Positions 1 through 8,141 of a stretch of 64,000 nucleotides of DNA are shown in pieces. The notes under the pieces are model-generated. The model was given only the letters and a program-made list of their open reading frames with translations, was not told where the DNA came from and did no database searches. Within the stretch, counting starts at the first letter, position 1. Each line of letters starts with the position of its first letter. Position numbers and translations under genes: made by a program. Source of the stretch: UBA11891 sp003533785 (GTDB taxonomy: Bacteria; Bacteroidota; Bacteroidia; Flavobacteriales; Flavobacteriaceae); the NCBI GenBank assembly GCA_949511625.1, contig CATFEX010000012.1:7795-71794 (forward strand), written 5' to 3'.

Positions 1-727
1 AAAAATCTTGTGTAAGAAAACTATACCATACGTGTGCTTTATTGTACCAGAGCTTTTCCCGGAAATCGGCTTCGTCCATATCCATTTTGGGAAGATTTTC
101 ATAAAAAAACTTAGTAATCTCTCTAAACTCGTCGTCACTCTTGGCATAACCTGCTTTGATTAGCTTTTCATAAAGCCGCAAAGACAAATTGGAAAGCTGA
201 CTGCTCAATACATTGGAGGCTAGTAGATTCTCGGCATCGGTCACCAAACTATCTGTTCGGTTACTCAAACTTCGGGTAATGTATTGCGACTCAATCAACT
301 TCTCGAATTCTACTATCTCGTAAGCGACATATTTCTCCTCTTGCTTTTGGGCCGAATGTTTTGCTTTTTCCAAGATTTTCAAACTCTGACGATACAATCC
401 TTTTTGATATAGAATCGTAGCAAAATCGAGTTGCTCACGAATTTGAACACGTGCATTTTTGTGGATAGGGTTTAGCCGCAAGCTGATCAATATTTGTTTA
501 TATAAATGCGCCTTTAGGTTTGATAATTGTTGCTTTGAGACGATTCCCTTCTTCAGTATGGCTGCCTCATTATATCGATCAGATTTATCCATGACATTGA
601 ACAAATTCAAAAATTTAGAGTCTGAATTTGACCCCATTCTTCCTACAAAAAGTTTAAATTGCCTTTTCTCTGATTTGGTCAGCGTTTTAATCAAAACAAA
701 GAGATTGTCTTTTTGATCGTTTGTCAT
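1..727 (-). CDS. hypothetical helical protein, 3' end cut off by window edge
   Basis: The minus strand is open from an ATG at 727-725 to the left edge, giving the first 242 residues of a longer protein. I do not recognise a named family. The translation is charged and looks mostly alpha-helical, starting MTNDQKDNLFVLIKTLTKSE, with Leu/Lys/Glu-rich segments spaced like helical-hairpin (TPR-like) repeats. No signal peptide or membrane segment is visible, so a cytoplasmic protein is likely. It is divergent from the leu operon, with 139 bases between the two start codons. The plus-strand ORF at 459-716 is its shadow. Function unknown. Confidence 0.7.
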   Translation of the reverse strand, partial: MTNDQKDNLFVLIKTLTKSEKRQFKLFVGRMGSNSDSKFLNLFNVMDKSDRYNEAAILKKGIVSKQQLSNLKAHLYKQILISLRLNPIHKNARVQIREQLDFATILYQKGLYRQSLKILEKAKHSAQKQEEKYVAYEIVEFEKLIESQYITRSLSNRTDSLVTDAENLLASNVLSSQLSNLSLRLYEKLIKAGYAKSDDEFREITKFFYENLPKMDMDEADFREKLWYNKAHVWYSFLTQDF

Positions 728-866
728 TGTAATGAATCTAAAAGCAAATTACTGTATTTTAGCAGTTTAATCCAAAAAAACAAAGGGCGGATATTGTAAT
801 AAAATTCACCAAATTCACCCACTGAAAACAAGACGGTTTATTTTCGTAATGAGTTAATCCACCTCC

Positions 867-2021
867 ATGTCAAAACAAACAGTTGAAATTTTTGATACCA
901 CCCTGCGCGACGGGGAACAAGTGCCAGGCTGCAAGCTAGATGCGGTCTCCAAGCTTCAAATCGCCGAACGCTTGGATCAGTTGGGAGTAGACATCATCGA
1001 GGCGGGTTTTCCCATATCTAGTCCAGGGGATTTCAAAGCAGTCGTTAGTATTTCTGAAATTGTTAAAAACGCACGCGTTTGTGGATTAACTAGGGCTGTA
1101 AAAAAAGATATTGATGTAGCAGCTGAAGCACTACAAAAAGCAAAAAGACCTCGCATTCACACCGGAATTGGCACCTCTGATTCCCATATCCTATACAAAT
1201 TCAACTCCACCCGTGAAAAAGTTTTAGAACGTGCATTTGAGGCGGTAAAACACGCTAAATCGTATGTGGAAGATGTTGAATTCTATGCCGAAGATGCAGG
1301 TCGGACCGAGAATGAATTCCTCGCACGAGTATGTGAAGCAGTTATCGAAGCTGGAGCAACCGTACTTAATATACCAGACACAACAGGATATTGTTTGCCT
1401 GAACAATATGGAGCTAAAATCAAGTATTTGAAAGAGTACGTGAAAGGCATTGAAAAGGCAACACTCTCTTGTCATTGTCACAACGATTTGGGTTTGGCCA
1501 CTGCCAATTCAATTGCAGGAGTCATTAACGGAGCTCGTCAGATAGAATGCACCATCAATGGTGTCGGAGAACGAGCAGGAAACACCTCTCTGGAAGAAGT
1601 TGTTATGGTCCTACGACAACACAGTCATTTAGGACTTGATACCAATATTAATGCTACCCTTCTCAATGATACGAGCCAGATGGTCTCTGAGAGCATGGGA
1701 ATGCCCGTTCAACCGAACAAAGCAATTGTTGGTGCCAATGCTTTTGCTCACAGTTCTGGGATTCATCAAGACGGAGTAATCAAAAAGAGAGAAACCTATG
1801 AAATTATTGATCCTGCCGATGTTGGTGTGGATCAATCAGCCATTATTCTGACAGCGCGAAGCGGAAGGGCAGCACTGGCCTACAGAGCCAAAAACCTAGG
1901 CTTTGAGCTCAACAAAAAACAGCTCGATAAAGTCTACTTAGAGTTCCTAAAAGTAGCCGATGCACAAAAAGAAGTAAATGATAAAGACATACCGCTAATC
2001 ATAGAAGCCAGCAATCTATAA
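867..2021 (+). CDS. leuA: 2-isopropylmalate synthase, short form without regulatory domain
   Basis: Condenses acetyl-CoA with 2-oxoisovalerate, the first committed step of leucine synthesis. The HMGL-like TIM barrel carries DTTLRDGEQ (residues 10-18), the metal ligands HCH (His203, His205) and the acetyl-CoA-side motif HSSGIHQDG near residue 290. At 384 residues it stops after the catalytic barrel and a short linker. Typical LeuA enzymes of about 500 residues carry a C-terminal leucine-binding LeuA_dimer domain, absent here, so classical leucine feedback through that domain is not expected. First gene of leuA-leuC-leuD-cimA-leuB, all spaced 5-13 bases apart. A homocitrate or citramalate synthase is the alternative, but the IHQDG motif and the adjacent leuCD favour LeuA. 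Confidence 0.9.
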   Translation: MSKQTVEIFDTTLRDGEQVPGCKLDAVSKLQIAERLDQLGVDIIEAGFPISSPGDFKAVVSISEIVKNARVCGLTRAVKKDIDVAAEALQKAKRPRIHTGIGTSDSHILYKFNSTREKVLERAFEAVKHAKSYVEDVEFYAEDAGRTENEFLARVCEAVIEAGATVLNIPDTTGYCLPEQYGAKIKYLKEYVKGIEKATLSCHCHNDLGLATANSIAGVINGARQIECTINGVGERAGNTSLEEVVMVLRQHSHLGLDTNINATLLNDTSQMVSESMGMPVQPNKAIVGANAFAHSSGIHQDGVIKKRETYEIIDPADVGVDQSAIILTARSGRAALAYRAKNLGFELNKKQLDKVYLEFLKVADAQKEVNDKDIPLIIEASNL

Positions 2022-2034
2022 TTTACAAAACAAA

Positions 2035-3435
2035 ATGCCAAAAACACTTTTTGATAAAGTTTGGGATTCCCACGTAGTTCATCAAATAAAAGAAGGACCC
2101 GATGTCCTTTTTATAGACAGACATATGATTCATGAAGTTACCAGTCCGGTAGCTTTTTTAGGTTTAAAAAATAGAAATATCAATGTTCTTTATCCCGAAA
2201 GAACCTTTGCTACGGCAGATCACAATACGCCTACCCTTAACCAACACCTTCCCGTACAAGATCCACTTTCTGCTAATCAATTGGAGACCTTGGAGCGAAA
2301 TGCTTTGGAACACCAAATTTCTTATTGGGGACTGGGCCATGAAAAAAATGGTATTGTCCATGTGGTAGGACCCGAATACGGAATCACGTTACCAGGAGCA
2401 ACGATGGTCTGTGGAGATTCGCACACCTCAACTCATGGAGCCTTTGGAGCCATTGCCTTTGGTATTGGAACCTCCGAAGTTGAGATGGTATTAGCTTCGC
2501 AATGTATCATGCAGCCCAAACCCAAGAAAATGCGCATTACCATTACAGGTCAACTTCAAAATGGAGTCAGCCCAAAAGATGTTGCTCTCTTTATTATTTC
2601 TCAATTGACTACCTCTGGGGCAACAGGCTACTTTGTGGAATATGCGGGTGAAGTTTTTGAGTCGATGAGCATGGAAGGAAGAATGACCGTATGCAACCTG
2701 AGTATTGAGATGGGAGCTCGTGGAGGAATGATCGCTCCCGATCAAAAAACATTTGAATACATCAAAGGACGTGAATTTACTCCACAAGGCGTAGCATGGG
2801 ACAAAGCTATGGCTTATTGGTCTACCTTGACCTCCGACTCTGATGCTGTTTTTGATAAAGAAATTACTTTTGACGGCAGTCGTATAGAACCGATGATTAC
2901 TTACGGTACCAACCCAGGAATGGGAACCGGCATCACCAAAAAGATTCCTAATGCCTCCAGTGTTGAAGGAGCGCAAACTACGTATCAAAAGTCTCTAGAC
3001 TATATGGGATATCACGAAGGGGAAACCCTTTTGGGTAAAAAAATTGACTACGTATTCTTGGGCAGTTGTACCAATGGACGAATTGAAGATTTTCGTGCCT
3101 TCACTGAGTTGGTTAAAGGACGCCAGCGTGCCAAACATGTCACTGCCTGGCTGGTCCCTGGGTCCCATAAAGTACTAAACGCTATTAAAAAAGAAGGGCT
3201 GTTTGACACCCTAACTCAAGCAGGTTTTGAATTACGTGAACCCGGTTGTTCGGCTTGTTTGGCTATGAATGATGACAAAATTCCCGCTGGCAAATACGCC
3301 GTAAGCACCTCCAATAGAAATTTTGAAGGGCGACAAGGGCCTGGATCGAGAACTCTCCTCGCCAGTCCTACTGTCGCGGCTGCTGCAGCAGTTACAGGCA
3401 AAGTTACAGATCCAAGAGAATTAATGAATACATAG
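2035..3435 (+). CDS. leuC: 3-isopropylmalate dehydratase large subunit
   Basis: Aconitase-family subunit that isomerises 2-isopropylmalate to 3-isopropylmalate with LeuD, and usually also processes citramalate. The [4Fe-4S] ligands are visible as Cys345 (in GSCTNGR) and Cys405 and Cys408 (in GCSACLA). The N-terminus MPKTLFDKVWDSHVV and the motif GDSHTSTHGAFGA are standard for the family, and 466 residues is the usual length. It starts 13 bases after the leuA stop. Shared use by the isopropylmalate and citramalate branches would explain why both synthases sit in this operon. Confidence 0.95.
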   Translation: MPKTLFDKVWDSHVVHQIKEGPDVLFIDRHMIHEVTSPVAFLGLKNRNINVLYPERTFATADHNTPTLNQHLPVQDPLSANQLETLERNALEHQISYWGLGHEKNGIVHVVGPEYGITLPGATMVCGDSHTSTHGAFGAIAFGIGTSEVEMVLASQCIMQPKPKKMRITITGQLQNGVSPKDVALFIISQLTTSGATGYFVEYAGEVFESMSMEGRMTVCNLSIEMGARGGMIAPDQKTFEYIKGREFTPQGVAWDKAMAYWSTLTSDSDAVFDKEITFDGSRIEPMITYGTNPGMGTGITKKIPNASSVEGAQTTYQKSLDYMGYHEGETLLGKKIDYVFLGSCTNGRIEDFRAFTELVKGRQRAKHVTAWLVPGSHKVLNAIKKEGLFDTLTQAGFELREPGCSACLAMNDDKIPAGKYAVSTSNRNFEGRQGPGSRTLLASPTVAAAAAVTGKVTDPRELMNT

Positions 3436-3440
3436 AACAA

Positions 3441-4037
3441 ATGGCTTACGATAAGTTTACAGTACTCAATTCCACAGCAGTTCCTCTCCCCATTGAAAAT
3501 GTAGATACGGATCAAATCATTCCAGCTCGCTTTCTTAAAGCCACCGAAAGGGTGGGCTTTGGTGACAACCTCTTCAGAGATTGGCGTTACAAACAAGACG
3601 GCACCCCGAAGCCCGATTTTGTATTAAATCAAGGTAAATACCACGGGAAGATTTTAGTGGGTGGTAAAAATTTTGGCTCCGGATCATCACGTGAACACGC
3701 TGCTTGGGCTGTGTATGACTATGGGTTTCGCTGTGTAATCTCTAGTTTTTTTGCTGATATTTTCAGAAATAACTGTTTGAATATCGGTGTGCTACCCGTC
3801 CAGGTATCACCTGAATTTTTAGCCGAAATTTTTAATGCCATTAAAAGTAATCCTCAAACGGAATTGGAAGTAAATCTTGGAAATCAAACAGTAAGCCTTT
3901 TGAAATCTGGAACTACGGAATCTTTTCATATCAATCCGTATAAAAAAGAGAACCTGCAAAATGGGTACGATGATATTGATTACCTATTGAATCTAATAGA
4001 AGACATCAAAGGGTTTGCGCAAAACACACCCCTATAA
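3441..4037 (+). CDS. leuD: 3-isopropylmalate dehydratase small subunit
   Basis: Swivel-domain partner of LeuC, 198 residues, a normal bacterial length. The motif NVDTDQIIPARFLKA lies near the N-terminus (about residues 20-34) and the substrate-binding loop GSGSSREHAAWA near residue 80. The start is 5 bases downstream of the leuC stop and cimA follows 11 bases later, so the subunits are almost certainly co-translated. Nothing is unusual in the sequence. Confidence 0.95.
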   Translation: MAYDKFTVLNSTAVPLPIENVDTDQIIPARFLKATERVGFGDNLFRDWRYKQDGTPKPDFVLNQGKYHGKILVGGKNFGSGSSREHAAWAVYDYGFRCVISSFFADIFRNNCLNIGVLPVQVSPEFLAEIFNAIKSNPQTELEVNLGNQTVSLLKSGTTESFHINPYKKENLQNGYDDIDYLLNLIEDIKGFAQNTPL

Positions 4038-4048
4038 ACCCTCCTAAA

Positions 4049-5566
4049 ATGCGTACTGTTGAAATCATGGACACGACCCTCAGAGACGGAGAACAAACCT
4101 CCGGGGTCTCCTTTTCAACTTCAGAAAAACTAACCCTCGCCAAACTTTTACTAGAGGAACTAGGAGTAGATCGTATAGAAATTGCATCGGCTCGAGTGTC
4201 TAAAGGGGAGCTGCACGCCGTTCAGGGAATTACAGAATGGGCCCAGAACAATCAATTGCTTCACCGAGTAGAAGTACTTACCTTTCTGGATGAGGGCAAA
4301 TCCTTGGAGTGGATGCAAACGGCAGGCGCTAAGGTTCAAAATCTATTGACCAAAGGATCACTCAATCATCTCACGCACCAACTCAAACAAAAGCCTTCAG
4401 ATCATTTTAAGAAAATTGAAGAATCGGTGTATGCGGCACAAAGTCAGTATGTAAATTCCAATTTATATTTAGAAGATTGGAGCAATGGCATGCGCAATTC
4501 TAAAGATTATGTATTTGACTATCTCGATTGCGTGCAAACACTCCCAATAAAACGCATTCTGCTCCCTGACACACTGGGCGTTCTCACATTTGACGAGGCC
4601 TATGACTTTGTGCAAACCATCGTGCAACGTTATCCAAAATTACATTTCGACTTTCACGGTCACAACGACTATGATTTGGGAGTCGCTAATGCCACCCAAG
4701 CGGTTAAAGCAGGAATTCACGGACTTCACTTAACATTGAATGGGATGGGGGAACGCGCTGGAAATGTTCCCTTGGCAAGTATGGTTGCTGTAATCAATGA
4801 CTTTATCCCAGATGCTACGGTCAATATTGATGAAAAAGCACTTTACAGGGTCAGTAAATTGGTTGAGACTTTCACCGGTTTTCGTATTCCTGCCAACAAA
4901 CCTATCGTGGGTGAAAATGTATTCACCCAAACAGCGGGAGTTCATGCCGATGGAGATCGTAAAAAAAACTTATATTTTAATGACTTATTACCGGAGCGCT
5001 TCGGTCGCAAACGAAGCTATGCCCTAGGAAAAACCTCAGGCAAAGCCAATATCGAAAAAAACTTACAAGAACTCGGATTGCAGCTTAATGACGCTGACAT
5101 CAAGAAAGTAACTCAGCGAATCATTGAATTAGGTGATAAAAAGGAACGAGTCACAGGAGACGACCTCCCGTACATTATCTCCGATGTCCTTGGCTCGGAG
5201 GACTATGAAAAAAAGGTGCAGATCAATTCCTACGTATTGACACACGCCAAAGGCATGAATCCTTCGACAACAGTTTCATTAAACATCAAAGGAAAAGACT
5301 TTGAAGCCATCGCTTCTGGTGATGGACAATACGATGCATTTATCAATGCGATTCGCTTGATCTTTAATAAGCAAGCCAAAGATATTCCCGATCTGACAGA
5401 CTATGCTGTACGAATTCCTCCCGGCAGTGACTCAGACGCCTTATGCGAAACTACCATTACTTGGAAAACCAAAGAAAAAGAATTCAAAACCCGTGGCTTG
5501 GACTCCGATCAGACCGTATCGGCAATTAAAGCGACTGAAAAAATGTTAAATATAATCGTTCAATAA
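4049..5566 (+). CDS. cimA: citramalate synthase-type LeuA paralogue with regulatory domain
   Basis: A second HMGL-type synthase: DTTLRDGEQ at residues 8-16, metal ligands His203 and His205 in FHGHND, then TAGVHADGD in place of the HSSGIHQDG seen in LeuA, followed by a C-terminal LeuA_dimer-like regulatory domain (about residues 390-505). From family knowledge, the VHADGD signature and the following NLYFNDLLPERFGR stretch resemble Leptospira-type (R)-citramalate synthase, which condenses pyruvate with acetyl-CoA to start threonine-independent isoleucine synthesis. Its place between leuD and leuB fits, since citramalate uses the same dehydratase and dehydrogenase. A second isopropylmalate synthase remains possible. 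Unlike LeuA upstream, it keeps the allosteric domain. Confidence 0.75.
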   Translation: MRTVEIMDTTLRDGEQTSGVSFSTSEKLTLAKLLLEELGVDRIEIASARVSKGELHAVQGITEWAQNNQLLHRVEVLTFLDEGKSLEWMQTAGAKVQNLLTKGSLNHLTHQLKQKPSDHFKKIEESVYAAQSQYVNSNLYLEDWSNGMRNSKDYVFDYLDCVQTLPIKRILLPDTLGVLTFDEAYDFVQTIVQRYPKLHFDFHGHNDYDLGVANATQAVKAGIHGLHLTLNGMGERAGNVPLASMVAVINDFIPDATVNIDEKALYRVSKLVETFTGFRIPANKPIVGENVFTQTAGVHADGDRKKNLYFNDLLPERFGRKRSYALGKTSGKANIEKNLQELGLQLNDADIKKVTQRIIELGDKKERVTGDDLPYIISDVLGSEDYEKKVQINSYVLTHAKGMNPSTTVSLNIKGKDFEAIASGDGQYDAFINAIRLIFNKQAKDIPDLTDYAVRIPPGSDSDALCETTITWKTKEKEFKTRGLDSDQTVSAIKATEKMLNIIVQ

Positions 5567-5572
5567 TTCTTT

Positions 5573-6640
5573 ATGGATTTAAAAATAGCCCTCTTGGCCG
5601 GAGATGGAATCGGCCCTGAAGTGATTGATCAAGCGGTCAAAGTTTGCGATGCCGTTGCAGAAAAATACGAGCATTCTATTACCTGGATGCCCGCGCTCAC
5701 CGGAGCAGTTGCCATAGATCAAGTAGGAGTCCCCTACCCTGATGAAACGCACGAGGTTTGCGTGGCTGCAGATGCTGTACTTTTTGGAGCCATTGGAGAT
5801 CCCCGATTCGACAACGATCCTACGGCTAAAGTACGTCCAGAACAAGGGTTGCTTTTGATGCGACAAAAACTGGGCTTATTTGCCAATGTTCGACCAACCT
5901 TCACTTTTCCTTCGTTAATTGACAAATCACCCTTGAAGAGAGAACGAATAGAAGGAACCGATTTGGTGTTTTTACGTGAACTTACAGGAGGGATCTATTT
6001 TGGAGAACGCGGCCGAAAAGACGGAGGCAATACAGCCTTCGATACCTGCACCTATACCCGTTCGGAAATCGAACGCTTGGCTCGTAAGGGTTTCGAAATG
6101 GCTCGTAGCCGGTCAGGGAAACTCTGCTGTGTAGACAAAGCCAATGTTTTGGAAAGTTCTCGATTATGGCGAGAAACCGTTCAAGAATTAGAAAAAGAAT
6201 ACACCGATGTCTCGGTATCCTATGAGTTTGTGGATGCAGTTGCCATGCGATTGGTCCAGTGGCCCAATAGCTATGACGTATTGATTACCGAAAATTTGTT
6301 TGGTGATATTCTCACCGATGAGGCCTCAGTCATTTCAGGATCTATGGGCCTTATGCCTTCTGCGTCTTTGGGTGAAAAGACGTCTTTATTTGAACCCATT
6401 CACGGTTCATTTCCCCAAGCCGCTGGAAAAGATATCGCCAATCCACTAGCCACGGTTCTCTCTGCAGCGATGATGTTCGAAACCGCTTTTGACTTGAATG
6501 AGGAAGGGACCGCCATCAGGAAGGTAGTAAATGAATCTTTGGCAGAGGGAGTCGTTACGGAAGATCTAACAAATGGAGGTGAAAAAGCATTTAAAACCAG
6601 TGAAGTAGGCGACTATTTAGCAGCTAAAATCCGTGTCTGA
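5573..6640 (+). CDS. leuB: 3-isopropylmalate dehydrogenase
   Basis: NAD-dependent oxidative decarboxylation of 3-isopropylmalate (and probably methylmalate) in the cytoplasm. The 355-residue length is standard. Visible hallmarks are the N-terminal ALLAGDGIGPEV, the FRELTGGIYFGERG loop, the VDKANVLESSRLWR substrate loop, TENLFGDILTDEAS and the coenzyme motif FEPIHGSFPQAAGKDIANP. It starts 6 bases after cimA and is the last gene of the operon. The 124 bases after it show no convincing terminator. Confidence 0.95.
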   Translation: MDLKIALLAGDGIGPEVIDQAVKVCDAVAEKYEHSITWMPALTGAVAIDQVGVPYPDETHEVCVAADAVLFGAIGDPRFDNDPTAKVRPEQGLLLMRQKLGLFANVRPTFTFPSLIDKSPLKRERIEGTDLVFLRELTGGIYFGERGRKDGGNTAFDTCTYTRSEIERLARKGFEMARSRSGKLCCVDKANVLESSRLWRETVQELEKEYTDVSVSYEFVDAVAMRLVQWPNSYDVLITENLFGDILTDEASVISGSMGLMPSASLGEKTSLFEPIHGSFPQAAGKDIANPLATVLSAAMMFETAFDLNEEGTAIRKVVNESLAEGVVTEDLTNGGEKAFKTSEVGDYLAAKIRV

Positions 6641-6764
6641 TTGTTTCCTCTGTAGCTCCTCACATCCTAAAATATCAATAGGAATAGGATAAGGGTTCTT
6701 TCCTAGTAATTGGAAAATCCTTTCTTCTATTTTTTGTAAGTTGAACAAAAATTAAAAAATTCAA

Positions 6765-8141
6765 ATGGAAAAGCTAACGGCAAAAGCAATCGATACCTTG
6801 TATGAGCAGCAAAAGGTTTTTTTTGCTTCTAATGAGACGCAGGCCATCCCCTTTCGAGTGAAGCAACTCAAAAAACTCAAGCAAGCCATTTTAGCCTACC
6901 AAAAAGAATTGGAAGAAGCCGTCTGGAAAGACCTCCACAAATCCAAAGAGGAATTTTTCATTACCGAAATTGGTGTCGTTCTCACCGAAATAGACCTCCA
7001 TATCAAGCAAGTAGCTCACTGGAGTAAACCGCAACGTGTTGCCAGTCCTTACTATCTTTTTCCAGCTAAAACGTCGGTATACCACCAACCCTATGGGACT
7101 ACCCTCATCATATCGCCTTGGAATTATCCTTTTCAATTGTTGATTAATCCTCTCGTTGGGGCCATTTCCTCGGGATGCACTGCCATCCTTAAACCAACAC
7201 CTGATATTCCAAATGTAACTGCTGTGATGCAAAAAATGATTGATGCTACTTTTGAAAAAAAATATATTGCGCTGATTCAAGGAGACATCCCTGTTAATGA
7301 AATGCTATTGAAAAAGGCTTTTGATCTTATCTTTTTTACGGGGAGCAGTCGAGTGGGGAAAATAATCATGAAAGCAGCAGCAGAGCATCTAACTCCCGTA
7401 GTCTTGGAATTGGGAGGAAAAACCCCCTGTATCGTAGATCATGGGGTCAATCTAGATGCCACGGCAAGACGAATCCTTTGGGGTAAATTCACCAATGCTG
7501 GGCAAACCTGCGTCGCTCCTGACTATTTGATGGTCCATGAGAGTATCAAAGAAAAACTGCTTGAAAAGATGACCACCTATTTGGTAGAAATGTTTGGTGA
7601 CGCTGTTGCAGAAAGTTCTCATTACGGAAGAATCATCAATGAAAAAATGTTTGATCGCTTAGCACCTATGCTCCAGGAAGGCAAGGTACGAGTGGGAGGA
7701 CAATCGGATAGGAAGAGCCTGTTCATCGCACCCACCCTTTTGGAAGATGTCCCTGAAAAGGCAAAAGCGATGCAAGAAGAAATTTTTGGCCCCATCCTAC
7801 CTGTAATGAGTTTTACCAATACTGAAGAGGTATTTGAGCGTATTAATGCCAATGAAAAACCCTTGGCTTTTTACTATTTCGGTAAAAAGAGTAAAGGAAG
7901 AGAAATGATTGAAAAAAGCACTTCAGGCGGAGCTTGTATCAATGATGCACTCATCCATCTTGCCTGCAGCAATATACCCTTTGGAGGGGTCGGAAACAGT
8001 GGAATGGGAAGTTATCATGGTTACAAGAGTTTTTTAGCCTTTACCCACGAAAGAGGGGTCTTTGAAAATACGACTCGTATCGATCCTCCCCTTCGGTATG
8101 CCCCTTTCAAATACTTTCCTATTCTGAAAAGATTACTTTAA
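6765..8141 (+). CDS. class 3-like aldehyde dehydrogenase
   Basis: NAD(P)-dependent oxidation of an aldehyde to its acid. The 458-residue length and N-terminus resemble short ALDH3-type enzymes. Catalytic Cys249 lies in GQTC and the general base Glu215 in LELGGK, 34 residues earlier as expected. SPWNYPF and the C-terminal GVGNSGMGSYHG are also present. The C-terminus FKYFPILKRLL is hydrophobic and basic, perhaps for peripheral membrane contact as in fatty-aldehyde dehydrogenases (inference). The gene stands alone, and its stop overlaps that of the convergent gapN-like gene by 4 bases (TTAA at 8138-8141). The natural substrate cannot be read from sequence. Confidence 0.88.
   Translation: MEKLTAKAIDTLYEQQKVFFASNETQAIPFRVKQLKKLKQAILAYQKELEEAVWKDLHKSKEEFFITEIGVVLTEIDLHIKQVAHWSKPQRVASPYYLFPAKTSVYHQPYGTTLIISPWNYPFQLLINPLVGAISSGCTAILKPTPDIPNVTAVMQKMIDATFEKKYIALIQGDIPVNEMLLKKAFDLIFFTGSSRVGKIIMKAAAEHLTPVVLELGGKTPCIVDHGVNLDATARRILWGKFTNAGQTCVAPDYLMVHESIKEKLLEKMTTYLVEMFGDAVAESSHYGRIINEKMFDRLAPMLQEGKVRVGGQSDRKSLFIAPTLLEDVPEKAKAMQEEIFGPILPVMSFTNTEEVFERINANEKPLAFYYFGKKSKGREMIEKSTSGGACINDALIHLACSNIPFGGVGNSGMGSYHGYKSFLAFTHERGVFENTTRIDPPLRYAPFKYFPILKRLL

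Noticed and set aside
732..770. 12-codon ORF MNLKANYCILAV upstream of leuA as a leucine leader peptide
   Set aside because: It starts 5 bases from the divergent gene's ATG, has only two Leu, one Ile and one Val, no promoter box precedes it and no hairpin follows. It is best treated as chance.
6641..6764. Terminator after leuB
   Set aside because: Only weak TAGGA/TCCTA pairing is present without a proper stem and U-tract, so no terminator is called.
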